Notes under the pieces: generated by a model
Seen by the model: the letters and a program-made list of their open reading frames with translations, nothing else
What the model was told of the DNA's origin: nothing
Database searches by the model: none
Source of the DNA: Asparagopsis taxiformis
Taxonomy: Eukaryota; Rhodophyta; Florideophyceae; Bonnemaisoniales; Bonnemaisoniaceae
NCBI GenBank assembly: GCA_030407315.1
Contig: JALQPE010001957.1
Coordinates: 58,435 to 122,434 of the forward strand
Length of the DNA: 64,000 bases
Reading direction: 5' to 3'
Shown: positions 51,920-61,576 of the stretch, one piece after another
Layout of the letters: each line of letters starts with the position of its first letter
Position numbering within the stretch: position 1 is the stretch's first letter
Program-made: the position numbers and the translations under genes

Positions 51920-54331
51920 TTTTGACTTGTCGGGAATGTTGGGCGGACGTTCTTCTTTGGTCATAGCGGCTGAGGATGACACTGGGCGGCGGAAACGACG
52001 GTTACGCGTGTTCTTGAAATTTTCCCGTTGTGATTTTGCCGGGATTTCAGGAGTTGCAAATGGCGGTGTTCGGCCAACCTTGAATAGCCACTGCTTCTGC
52101 GACGGCGAGAGAGAGTTGTAATTTGCCATTTGTAGCGTGACAAGCCTTGAATCCGGCAATGGATTAGAAATTAATGGACAGTTTGGCCTCCTATGACCGA
52201 CAGCGAAACAGTCAAAACATATATCGATCGGTCGGTTTTCATCGGGAGGTATCTGTGTGCCTCTTCCCAGTAGTTGGGAGTGGTTTGGCTGAGTGGAGCG
52301 TGTAGCTCCATCGGTGGGGCTTTTTCGCACGTTATGATTGGCAAGGTGCCAAGGGAGGCGCGCCGGGGGAAAGCGGCTGGAGTTGTCTGATTCAATGGCT
52401 AGCGACTCAGAAGCCGTCTGTTGCAGCACCGCTTCGTAATCTGTGTCATACGAGATGGATTCGCCGTTAGATGGCGGCTCTGACGTTGGATGAGTGGCGA
52501 AGACGGCGTCAGCCGTCATCTCTTGACGCCTCGCTGCCCTCGATCTCTGGTTTGCGCTAGTATCAGATTTTGGGGTCACAAACATGGCTCTATGATGTCG
52601 GTCATTTGGTGCTCGCTTCTGGGTTTGTACTGAAATCAGTGCGCGGTTGGAATCGCCAATAGCTTGCGCCCGCTCCACACACTCCATAAATGTCATTTTC
52701 ATGTCTGATCCCCTTTTTGCTTGTAGGAGTGGCCTAATATCGCCTCGTACACCTCTAATAAACCTTGTAATGAGCTGTTGCTCAGAAAAAACGTTGCCAC
52801 ACACTCGTGCTCTGCGGCGTAAACGAGTGCCATATGCCATTTCGTCCTCGTTAGCTTGCTGTCGGGTGGAATCGAGGTCGGCCACCGCCTTGTCAATGTA
52901 TGTATCTTTGGCGTACGTGCGTAGAAGGTGTTGCACTGCCTGCGAATATAAGTGGAATCCACCGAGCTGTTCCGCACCCAGATCAAAGTGCGCTAGATAG
53001 TTATCCCTCGCGTCTCCGTCGAGAAAGGACGGAAGAAGCAACATTGCTGCTCCCTCGCTGATGTCATTCTCATCGCACTGGCGTTTGAATATGGTCAGAA
53101 ATTCTAATATTCCAATTGGGCTACTGCCGTCAAACTTGTGTTCACCGACGGAGTGTGCTAGTAATCTGCGATAAGCGCCAATATTGGCGGTAACAACACG
53201 GTCGACTCTAGAATCGACGTTTCGAAGTCGATATCGCCTGTAAGATATCACCTTGTTGAACTGGGCGTCTGATGAGCACAGTTCCGTTAACTCGCGTTCG
53301 TGTGGTCCCTTCCAGGCGTGGCCGCGGCGATTGTGCGACGGGTCAATCTCACAGTCGGTGCAATAACATTCTGGTGAAATTTTTCTCCCTATAGCCTTGT
53401 GTGCACGGTGGCGAGTGTGACTATTTGATAGTCTGTAACGCATAGTTTGCCGTTCGCTGTCGCCCTCTGAACTACACGAATCCGCTGTAGGTGCAATAAA
53501 CGGTTCAGGAGAGTTTTTTCGAGGACTTTTCGTAGTTACCCTCAAATTGTTAGCAATGCCATCCACTCTCTGTTTAAGCTCGTTCATCTCTGCCTGCCTG
53601 CCCTCTAGTGAGGATATTTTCTTCTGCACCAAGTGCATTTCGTGACCCAACACGGTCACGTCATCAGAGATGCCGTTGACGCGTTCGACAGTGGGTATTT
53701 TGCCCATATACCTTTCCATTACACTGTTTACCTCAATCTTGACCTGGGCTGATAAGCAATCTTGCACATGTTGCAGTTTTTCTGAAACGACATTCGCGAC
53801 CGCCAGATGTACATTTTTTTCCAACTTGTTGATTTTTTCCATTATCGTACCGATTCCCTCCGGGTTGATTGCCTTTGTTTCTGGTACTGGAGGTGCGGGT
53901 AATGTTGGTGGTGATCGTGGTCGGCGGAGGTCAGAGAGGGAAGGTAGTTCTGCTTCCTGTGTCGCGCTATCAGCGACAGCTGTCACTGGCACGGCATTAT
54001 CGTTCCCGGGCGTTTTCAGACGCTCTGGGTTGTCCCAAAGAGGTCTCGAAAGTGTCCTTGAAATCCCCGTGGGGTGCTGTCCGCTGTTAGAGGTGGGCTG
54101 CGGCAGAATGGCATTGAACTCGGCATGGCCAACCACTTCTGAGAAGGTTGGCTTGATAGGTCTATTCGAGTCCGTATGGGACAGCCTGTTAGAGTTTGTA
54201 CCTCTCGAGGAGCGTGGAGTAGCTCCAGGGCTATTTTTTTCGCGGTGGAGGCGCCGCAAAACTTGCGTGCGTGTTTCGCGCATCGAGCCGAAGCTCGACG
54301 GTGCTGTAGTTGGCAGACGTGGCGAATCCAT
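51911..54331 (-). CDS. outer gypsy Gag (about 806 aa)
   Basis: The frame is open from 54439 at the LTR edge, but the Met at 54331 (MDSPRLPTTAPSSF) gives a leader of about 108 bases and is preferred. The N-terminal third is Pro/Ser-rich with a coiled coil (EKINKLEKNVHLAV). A capsid-like helical region follows (FLTIFKRQCDEN, FLDGDARDNYL). The C-terminus has a zinc knuckle CFDCFAVGHRRPNC (C-X2-C-X4-H-X4-C). It ends at TAG 51911, six bases after a canonical -1 slippery heptamer. Large Gag proteins of this kind are typical for chromoviruses with a separate pol frame. Confidence 0.85.
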   Translation of the reverse strand: MDSPRLPTTAPSSFGSMRETRTQVLRRLHREKNSPGATPRSSRGTNSNRLSHTDSNRPIKPTFSEVVGHAEFNAILPQPTSNSGQHPTGISRTLSRPLWDNPERLKTPGNDNAVPVTAVADSATQEAELPSLSDLRRPRSPPTLPAPPVPETKAINPEGIGTIMEKINKLEKNVHLAVANVVSEKLQHVQDCLSAQVKIEVNSVMERYMGKIPTVERVNGISDDVTVLGHEMHLVQKKISSLEGRQAEMNELKQRVDGIANNLRVTTKSPRKNSPEPFIAPTADSCSSEGDSERQTMRYRLSNSHTRHRAHKAIGRKISPECYCTDCEIDPSHNRRGHAWKGPHERELTELCSSDAQFNKVISYRRYRLRNVDSRVDRVVTANIGAYRRLLAHSVGEHKFDGSSPIGILEFLTIFKRQCDENDISEGAAMLLLPSFLDGDARDNYLAHFDLGAEQLGGFHLYSQAVQHLLRTYAKDTYIDKAVADLDSTRQQANEDEMAYGTRLRRRARVCGNVFSEQQLITRFIRGVRGDIRPLLQAKRGSDMKMTFMECVERAQAIGDSNRALISVQTQKRAPNDRHHRAMFVTPKSDTSANQRSRAARRQEMTADAVFATHPTSEPPSNGESISYDTDYEAVLQQTASESLAIESDNSSRFPPARLPWHLANHNVRKSPTDGATRSTQPNHSQLLGRGTQIPPDENRPIDICFDCFAVGHRRPNCPLISNPLPDSRLVTLQMANYNSLSPSQKQWLFKVGRTPPFATPEIPAKSQRENFKNTRNRRFRRPVSSSAAMTKEERPPNIPDKSKNV
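51917..51923 (-). promoter_or_regulatory. -1 ribosomal frameshift site, heptamer A AAA AAC
   Basis: On the minus strand the gag frame reads TCA AAA AAC GTC TAG. The heptamer A AAA AAC has the X XXY YYZ phase required for simultaneous slippage. The -1 frame then stays open into pol (DNTLPLLS...) without a stop. A downstream structure was not worked out. Confidence 0.75.
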
Positions 54332-54422
54332 CGCACGATTCGACTGAACAGCCAGTCGATTGGCGTAGTAACCTCCTGTAGTAACAAAAATGAGATAAAA
54401 ACTAGCGTTAGATTCAAGTGTT

Positions 54423-54439
54423 CTAGGTCGAGAGACCAA
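54423..54439 (-). other. primer binding site of outer element
   Basis: Directly inside the 5' LTR the minus strand reads T-TGG-TCTCTCGACCTAG. TGG pairs with the CCA end of a tRNA and the rest would match a tRNA 3' arm ending ...CTAGGTCGAGAGA. The tRNA is not identified. TGGTCTC is also the complement of the last bases of the LTR. Confidence 0.5.
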
Positions 54440-54769
54440 TGTGGTCTCCTAGGTAGAAGCGGCGGCGCGAACGCAGCACCGAAAAGAGATGTGGTAGAGC
54501 TTGTAGTGGTAGTTAGATCACTAGAACCTTGAAGGTCACCGGCGCAGAGCCGCCGGAGCTAACGCTGCCTTCTCGCTCCACGCCGGTTGTCCACACCTTT
54601 ATTCAGTAAAATTCCGAAATAGTTCGGCGTCGCGCGAAAAGGCTAAAAGTTTCAAATTATCTCTAAAAGTCCAAATTACAGCAATACTAGAGAGCTTACA
54701 TGGCCAGCCTGCACTGTAAGGGTGATACAGGCTTACAGTATTCCCTGTTCTGACGTTCACTATACTACA
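54440..54769 (-). repeat. 5' LTR of outer gypsy element (330 bp)
   Basis: Matches 20075-20404 with one difference noticed. Transcription of the element would start here and run leftward. Confidence 0.93.
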
Positions 54770-54774
54770 TTGTG
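54770..54774. repeat. target site duplication ttgtg (right)
   Basis: Copy of 20070-20074; the LINE ORF1 frame resumes right after it. Confidence 0.93.
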
Positions 54775-55220
54775 TATCCACGACCACTAATGAGTGGGCG
54801 AAGAGCTGGTACAGCGCGACCCTGAACAAAGCAGAGAAAGCCCTGAGAGAGGTAGAACGGGAGGAAACAAGAAACAACACCACAGCTCCCATAGCATCAA
54901 TTGGCGATTGTGATGAGAACAAGACAAGTGTAGTGCCCAACGGAGACACTGAAATGGCGGAATCAGAAAGTAGGCCAGCAGACATTGCGAAGACCACTCT
55001 CAGCCGACCAGATGCCACGAAGGGGAAAAGATCCACAACAGCAATCACAAAAGCAGACAAGAACACAACTGAAACCGGGGCGGAGATGACCCAGCCTGAA
55101 CAAGAGCCAACAAGGGACGAACAAGCGGAAGCGCGTGCACACCCAATGGACGTCACAATGGAAACAATAGAAGGAGGGGAGACAGGAGCTGAAATCCCAT
55201 CCCAAGAACGACGAGAATGA
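54775..55220 (+). CDS. LINE ORF1, 3' part
   Basis: Base 20074 plus 54775-54776 form one codon, and the frame then runs on for 147 sense codons to TGA at 55218-55220, giving ORF1 about 802 codons in all. This part is hydrophilic and low in complexity, rich in Glu, Thr and Lys, without a domain. Its exact continuation across 34.7 kb is the best evidence that the outer element is one insertion. The stop overlaps the start of ORF2 in the sequence ATGA. Confidence 0.8.
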
Positions 55221-55585
55221 CACCCCGGACAATTACAATAGGCACATACAATGTGCGCGGAGTAACGAACAAAGAGCAACCAATACAAGAATGGATAACA
55301 AAGGAAGAAGTGGACGTTGCGATACTCACAGAGACTCTGCAAAACCACAACGACCCAATCCCGAGATGGATAAATGAATCGGCCCCAGCCCAAACACCTG
55401 ACCGAAGAACCAGAGGAAGAGGCGGAGTAGCCCTGGCAATTGCGCCCCACATCAGATACAAAGTGGTGGTAATAATCGCAGGGGAGACGTTCCAAATGGT
55501 GATCGTCCGTATTGGAACATTGCACGTTTGCGGACTATACATATACCCGTCCGAAAAAACAGACAATGTACTAGAAATAATGAAC
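55217..55585 (+). CDS. LINE ORF2, APE-type endonuclease N-terminus (truncated)
   Basis: It starts at ATG 55217, overlapping the ORF1 stop. It reads ITIGTYNVRG near residue 6 (the first metal-site asparagine of the exonuclease-endonuclease-phosphatase fold), then VAILTET (catalytic Glu), then RGRGGVALAI. It stops matching near LEIMN at about 55585, before the catalytic Asp-His end of the domain and before any reverse transcriptase. The frame continues to 55807 but in repeat-derived sequence. LINE copies normally lose their 5' end; loss of the 3' part here implies a later deletion or insertion. Confidence 0.78.
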
Positions 55586-55830
55586 CTACGTCTGTGTTCT
55601 CGGAAATGGACGCGGACGTCCACAACCTCTAGTACACCTAGTATTACTAGGCGGACGTCCATGTTCTCCAGTATTTTTGGATGTCCGCCTAGAACCGGAC
55701 GTCCATGCGGTCTAGTACGTCTAGTATTACTAGGGCGACATTCATTGTTTCTAGTACCACGGATGTCCCCCTCGGGATGGACTTCCGCCATGTCTATGTC
55801 CACCTAGGACGGGCGCCGGTTCAGAAATTC
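55586..55830. repeat. short palindromic repeats at the LINE break
   Basis: The octamer palindrome GGACGTCC recurs three times in about 110 bases, with near matches (GGATGTCC). The unit ctagtac..ctagtattactagg occurs twice and contains the inverted repeat CCTAGTA-T-TACTAGG in its first copy. This is a local repeat cluster of unknown origin. The same octamer followed by ATTTC is in each satellite monomer further right. Confidence 0.55.
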
Positions 55831-55849
55831 AAAAATTTCGACCCCAGAA

Positions 55850-57000
55850 ATTTCTGCCGCCGTGCTCGACATGGATGTCCGCATCCATCACGGCGACCAC
55901 TCTATTTTTCCTTGTCGGTCGACTCCAATTTCGTCTTTAATTTTTTCATCCTCTCGCTCACACCCCCTTCTTGTTGGTGCTCACTTCCCCGTACTGTACC
56001 TCAAACACCCCCAATACCACTCTAGCACGCATTTTCAGATACCTATCCCCGCTTCCACGGTGCACACCTCCATTCCATACCTACTTTTCTGCTCTACCGT
56101 ACAGATTTCGTATAACCAGTCCTCATACTACCTCAGAATAGGGCAAAACACCCCCTATCTCCTCGACCATGCTCTCCCCCATCACCTTTGAAACGTATTG
56201 TTCTTCAGTACCCTCTCTCCTCTACCCTCAGCCCCTCTCCTTCGCCCTCTACACAAACTTCCCCTGCAGCTTACTCTTCCAAAACCTCTCACTCCCCATC
56301 CCGTACCCGACCTGCTCCACCCCTCCCTCCCTCAGCTGCTCCATGCCCCCACGCCATCCGCATCTTCGATACCGTATACACCACCACCACCGGCCCACGC
56401 TCCCGCACTGCGGGGTGGCTCCCCCGCCGTATCCCCAGAAACCTCCCCGCTCTGAAACACATATCAACCCCCCACTTCGCACCCTTCCTCCCACTCCCCT
56501 CCCTCCCCAAATACAATAACCCCCTTCTTCTCCATCACATCCCACTCACCACAGCCAGAACAGACGCCACCCCCTCCCCTTCTTTCTCCTCACTTTCCTA
56601 AAAACCCCTCCTCTCGGCGCCTTCAACCGCACCCTCCTACGGTCCCACCTAAACACCTCCTCCGCCCTCACTACCCCAACACCCCGCAGCGTCTCCCCAA
56701 TCCCCATAATATGCTTGTCGGCACTCCTCTCCGAATCACAATCCATTCTAAACCCGCACTCCGTACATTTCCACCTCCCCCTGTACCATCCCAAGATTCC
56801 ATCCCCCCACAGAACACATCCTCATACCACAGAAGAATTTTCTTCCTCTCATACCTCATCCATAAAACTCCATCAGCTCCATGTAAATTTCGATGAAAAT
56901 ATTTTCTCTACTATGCAATCTCAAACATGTATGAGCCTATGCCTTTCCGCTTTGTCAACCCTGAATATTGGTACTCATGTATTCATAAAATAGGGCCACC
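55850..57000. other. pyrimidine-rich tract, about 1 kb
   Basis: The plus strand is strongly enriched in C and T from about 55.9 to 56.9 kb. Plus-strand frames here are low-complexity (Ser/Pro/Leu). On the purine strand a segment near 56700-56790 encodes KCTECGFRMDCDSERSADKH, a Cys/His arrangement like a zinc finger, among frames broken by stops. It may be a decayed gene of skewed composition or simple-sequence DNA; I do not call a gene. Confidence 0.4.
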
Positions 57001-57183
57001 CACATCCCTATCCCGTTCTGCAAGCTTTACAAACCACTAGACGCATACTCCACAACTATACAACAAACACTACTCGCTATTTCAGACGACGCGGTACACA
57101 AGTAGCGTAGTGTCAACCTTCCGTGACGCCTTCCCTGATGCGTACAAGTGGGAAACACGTCTAGACGTATATCAGAACTGAGT

Positions 57184-60100
57184 GCGGGAATTTTCGGCAC
57201 AGGAGATGCTGGGCCACCAAATTGATTTTTCGGAAATTTTAGAATTTCTGGGCTGGCCAGCAATGCAATCGAGCTGGACATCCACCGGACGTCCATTTCA
57301 GGTTGGTCGCGAGAGGGTGGGGCGGGACCATGATGAAACAAGGACCAAGACCTTTCCCTGACGTGTTGAGCCTGAAATCGACCCTTCGTGAGACGCGATT
57401 TTGGCTTACAGTTGGTGCTAATAGAAGCCAGTGATAGCCCCGATCGGGGCGGCAGCCGGCTCCGGCTTACAGTTGGTGCTTACAGACGCCAGTGATAGCC
57501 CCCGATCGGGGCCGGCGGTCGGTTCCTGGGGCCGTTGTGGCCAAATTAGACACCCTGATTTGAATTAAAATTTGGGCTATTCTCAAAAACATGCACATGT
57601 GAACATGTTTTTGAGATGGGGGTGTGCCGTACGGCACAATCGACCGCCCAAATCGTTGATTTTTGCAAGATTTTTTGTGCCCGAAATTTTAGAATTTCTG
57701 GGCTGGCCAGCAGTGCATCTGAGCTGGACATCCACCGGACGTCCATTTCAGGTTGGTCGTGTGCTGCCTACATCCACGCATTGCAGAAACTAAGCCAGCG
57801 GGTTCACTACTAATACAAAGTACACGGAATATGAGTAACGTGATAGGTGAGTAGTGTTTGTGTTGAGGGAGTAAGGCGGGACCATTATGAAACACGGAAG
57901 AAGATGCGTACCTAGCATAACTTAGGCTTCAAGCCTGGAATCGAACCTTCGTAAGACGCGATTTTGGCTTACAGTTAGTGCTTACAGAAGCCAGTGACAA
58001 CCCCACTCGGGGCGGCGGCTCCGGTTCCTGGGGCCGTTGTGGCCAAATTAGACGCCCTGATTTGAATTAAAATTTGGGCTATTCTCAAAAACATGCACAT
58101 GTGAACATGTTTTTGAGATGGGGGTGTGCCGTACGGCACAATCGACCCGCCCAAATCGATGATTTTTGCAAGATTTTCTGTGCCCGAAATTTTAGAATTT
58201 CTGGGCTGGCCAGCAGTGCAATCGAGCTGGACATCCACCGGACGTCCATTTCAGGTTGGTCGTGAGAGAGTGAGGCGGGACCATGATGGAACAAGGACCA
58301 AGACCTGTCCCTGGCGTATTGAGCCTGAAATTGACCCTTCGTCAGACGCCATTTAGCCTTACAGTTAGTGCCTACAGAAGCCAGTGACAACCCCACTCGG
58401 GGCGGCGGCCGGTGCCTGGGGCCGTTGTGGCCAAATTAGACGCCCTGATTTGAATTAAAATTTGGGCTATTCTCAAAAACATGCACATGTGAACATGTTT
58501 TTGAGATGGGGGTGTGCCGTACGGCACAATCGACCCGCCCAAATCGATGATTTTTGCAAGATTTTCTGTGCCCGAAATTTTAGAATTTCTGGGCTGGCCA
58601 GCAGTGCAATCGAGCTGGACATCCACCGGACGTCCATTTCAGGTTGGTCGTGAGAGAGTGAGGCGGGACCATGATGGAACAAGGACCAAGACCTGTCCCT
58701 GGCGTATTGAGCCTGAAATTGACCCTTCGTCAGACGCCATTTAGCCTTACAGTTAGTGCCTACAGAAGCCAGTGACAACCCCACTCGGGGCGGCGGCCGG
58801 TGCCTGGGGCCGTTGTGGCCAAATTAGACGCCCTGATTTGAATTAAAATTTGGGCTATTCTCAAAAACATGCACATGTGAACATGTTTTTGAGATGGGGG
58901 TGTGCCGTACGGCACAATCGACCCGCCCAAATCGATGATTTTTGCAAGATTTTCTGTGCCCGAAATTTTAGAATTTCTGGGCTGGCCAGCAGTGCAATCG
59001 AGCTGGACATCCACCGGACGTCCATTTCAGGTTGGTCGTGAGAGAGTGAGGCGGGACCATGATGGAACAAGGACCAAGACCTGTCCCTGGCGTATTGAGC
59101 CTGAAATTGACCCTTCGTCAGACGCCATTTAGCCTTACAGTTAGTGCCTACAGAAGCCAGTGACAACCCCACTCGGGGCGGCGGCCGGTGCCTGGGGCCG
59201 TTGTGGCCAAATTAGACGCCCTGATTTGAATTAAAATTTGGGCTATTCTCAAAAACATGCACATGTGAACATGTTTTTGAGATGGGGGTGTGCCGTACGG
59301 CACAATCGACCCGCCCAAATCGATGATTTTTGCAAGATTTTCTGTGCCCGAAATTTTAGAATTTCTGGGCTGGCCAGCAGTGCAATCGAGCTGGACATCC
59401 ACCGGACGTCCATTTCAGGTTGGTCGTGAGAGAGTGAGGCGGGACCATGATGGAACAAGGACCAAGACCTGTCCCTGGCGTATTGAGCCTGAAATTGACC
59501 CTTCGTCAGACGCCATTTAGCCTTACAGTTAGTGCCTACAGAAGCCAGTGACAACCCCACTCGGGGCGGCGGCCGGTGCCTGGGGCCGTTGTGGCCAAAT
59601 TAGACACCTTGATTTGAATTAAAATTTGGGCTATTCTCAAAAACATGCACATGTGAACATGTTTTTGAGATGGGGGTGTGCCGTACGGCACAATCCACCC
59701 GCTGAAATCGATGTTTTTTGCAATATTTTTTTGTGCCCGAAATTGTAGAATTTCTGGGCTGGCCAGCAATGCATCTGAGCTGGACATCCACCGGACGTCC
59801 ATTTCAGGTTGGTCGTGTGCTGCCTACATCCACGCATTGCAGAAACTAAGCCAGCGGGTTCACTACTAATACAAAGTACACGGAATATGAGTAACGTGAT
59901 AGGTGAGTAGTGTTTGTGTTGAGGGAGTAAGGCGGGACCATGATGAAACAGGGAAAAAGATGTCACCCAAGCATAACTTAGGCTTCAAGCCTGGAATCGA
60001 ACCTTCGTAAGACGCGATTTTGGCTTACAGTTAGTGCTTACAGAAGCCAGTGATGGCCCCGCTCGGGGCGGCGGCCGGTTCCTGGGGCCGTTGTGGCCAA

Positions 60101-60340
60101 ATTAGACACCCTGATTTGAATTAAAATTTGGGCTATTCTCAAAAACATGCACATGTGAACATGTTTTTGAGATGGGGGTGTGCCGTACGGCACAATCGAC
60201 CGCCCAAATCGATGTTTTTTGCAATATTTTTTTGTGCCCGAAATTGTAGAGTTTCTGGGCTGGCCAGCAATGCATCTGAGCTGGACATCCACCGGACGTC
60301 CATTTCAGGTTGATCGTGTATCGTGCACGTCCACCCATTA
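57184..60340. repeat. satellite array, 388-bp and 502-bp monomers
   Basis: A tandem array with a partial first unit, one 502-bp unit (from 57572), four apparently identical 388-bp units (58074, 58462, 58850, 59238), another 502-bp unit (59626), and a partial last unit (from 60128). The 502-bp form has an extra block (tgctgcctacatccacgcattg...). Each monomer carries a 12-bp inverted repeat (CTCAAAAACATG/CATGTTTTTGAG), the 16-bp palindrome TGTGCCGTACGGCACA, GCTGGCCAGC and GGACGTCC. Open frames up to 103 codons recur on both strands, but 388 is not a multiple of three, so coding is unlikely. Confidence 0.92.
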
Positions 60341-60586
60341 CCGGAAGCAAGTAGGCGATGAAGCACGTACAAACCCAATTGTTCTGCTATTTCTACCATA
60401 GACCATCGAGTCTAGAGATGTGAGGGAATCGTCCTGGAAATCATGCTCCAACCCACGAGGGAATGGAAAATCTAGTTTGAAAGCATGGAACGGAAGTACA
60501 TTATACTAGGTTCATAGATTGGAAGTGATAAAGGAGATGATTATATTCTCGATAATTGTTTACCAAAGTAGTAGTTGTTAAGCTAT

Positions 60587-61576
60587 CTAGCCGTCGGAAA
60601 ATTCTTCTTCCTCTTCGTCCTCACTATATTCAGGATCTCCCGGCAGAATAGGCGTTATCGGCAACTGTGGAGTTGAATAGCTCAAGATGAATTTTTGACC
60701 CGGTGTGAGGGTTCTCTTCTTGGGAGCTTCTGTCGTCTTCATCCGCATGATTCCGAGTTGCCCTGTCTTCGGCCTACGATCTTTCTTGACCGGGATGGGA
60801 ACAACTGTCTTGTGGCGAACATTGACAGGTGCCGGTTGACTTTGCCTGGCAGACCGGCGCGGAGCATTGGCGATTACTTCTTCTTCGAATCCCAACCGCC
60901 TGATGAAACCAAACGAAACATTGTCGGGAATCGGATACGACGCATTCCTGAAATACGTGTGATACCTCGTTGTCGTGTGTGACACAACTCTGTCGACATG
61001 CCCTGCCCCGGCATGTTGTACATGGCCGTGACCGATGAAGACTGAACGTGGCGGAACGATTACCTTCTTCAGCTTCATCGTCTTGGCGTACATATCTAAT
61101 TCCAGCGCTTTGGAAAAGACGTACTTGTGGGACCCTGGACACACCCAGATAGGGAATGGGTCATCTCCGTTGGCAATAACAAAGTAACCCGGAAGTTGAT
61201 CTTTGCGGTCGCGAGGAGGAACAGGGAAATCATTGTGTGGGACCTGCCGAGGACACCCCTTTCCCGTTATCAAAAACCGTCCCCCAGATGCCGGCATGAC
61301 AAGTTTTTCTCCCGGTAAACCGCACTCCTCCAGCCCTATCAGCCGGACAAGGATTCCCAACCACACATCCAGCAGGGCTCGCCGCGTCACAAACTTGAAC
61401 CGGTCGATATGCGTCTCATCGTTCTCGGCATAGTCAACCAGGCAGTGGCGCGTAGACGTGAAGCGAGCCCTCCCCTCATTCCGGTTCTTCTCATCTGTTT
61501 CATCGTCCCCAGTATTGACAATGGGACTCCACAGCTGCGGTTCCCAGGGTCCTTGTGCACCTCCTCCCCCTCCCAC
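60587..61576 (-). pseudogene. 2-oxoglutarate/phytanoyl-CoA dioxygenase-like domain, C-terminal part of a broken gene
   Basis: A 329-codon frame, the end of a longer gene that has lost its phase upstream. Visible features: HND in VPHNDFP as the iron-binding HxD, a strand with WVCPGSHKYVF, and a distal His in HGHVQHAGAGHVD followed by Arg residues, the order seen in phytanoyl-CoA-type double-stranded beta-helix oxygenases. A basic tail follows (KKDRRPKTGQL, APKKRTLTPGQKF) and an acidic end (EYSEDEEEEEF). Two preceding frames on this strand (61866-61387 and 62225-61758) read as earlier parts of the same protein. The substrate cannot be told. Such domains also occur in large unknown proteins of algae and oomycetes. 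Confidence 0.55.

Larger units (their letters stand above)
20075..54769 (-). mobile_element. outer Ty3/gypsy chromovirus element with embedded gene fragments (34.7 kb)
   Basis: Two 330-bp LTRs (one mismatch seen), beginning TG and ending CA, bound the unit and are flanked by the same 5-bp duplication. A polypurine tract sits inside the left LTR and a TGG-type primer binding site inside the right LTR, so the element reads on the minus strand. gag and pol occupy 54331-47551. From there to the 3' LTR are about 10 kb of host-like gene fragments plus three younger nested LTR elements (5.5, 5.8 and 5.9 kb). Without those, the element would be about 17.5 kb, far longer than usual for gypsy elements. 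How the gene fragments got in is not shown by the sequence. Confidence 0.88.

Noticed and set aside
53670..54347. 225-codon plus-strand frame
   Set aside because: Antisense to the outer gag.
20075..54769. Reading the left LTR as an unrelated solo LTR beside a separate full element
   Set aside because: Matching TSDs, the PPT inside the left LTR, the PBS inside the right LTR and the restored LINE frame all require a single insertion.
54599..55525. 308-codon minus-strand frame
   Set aside because: Antisense to the LTR and to LINE ORF1/ORF2; no domain.
56169..56601. Ser/Pro-rich plus-strand frames of 116-137 codons
   Set aside because: Produced by the C/T-rich tract in all three frames; low complexity.
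58085..59560. Recurring 103- and 84-codon frames in the satellite
   Set aside because: The 388-bp period is not a multiple of three and the frames follow from sequence repetition; no start context or domain.
57184..60340. CRISPR-like array
   Set aside because: Monomers are 388-502 bp and directly adjacent without unique spacers; this is satellite DNA in a eukaryotic context.
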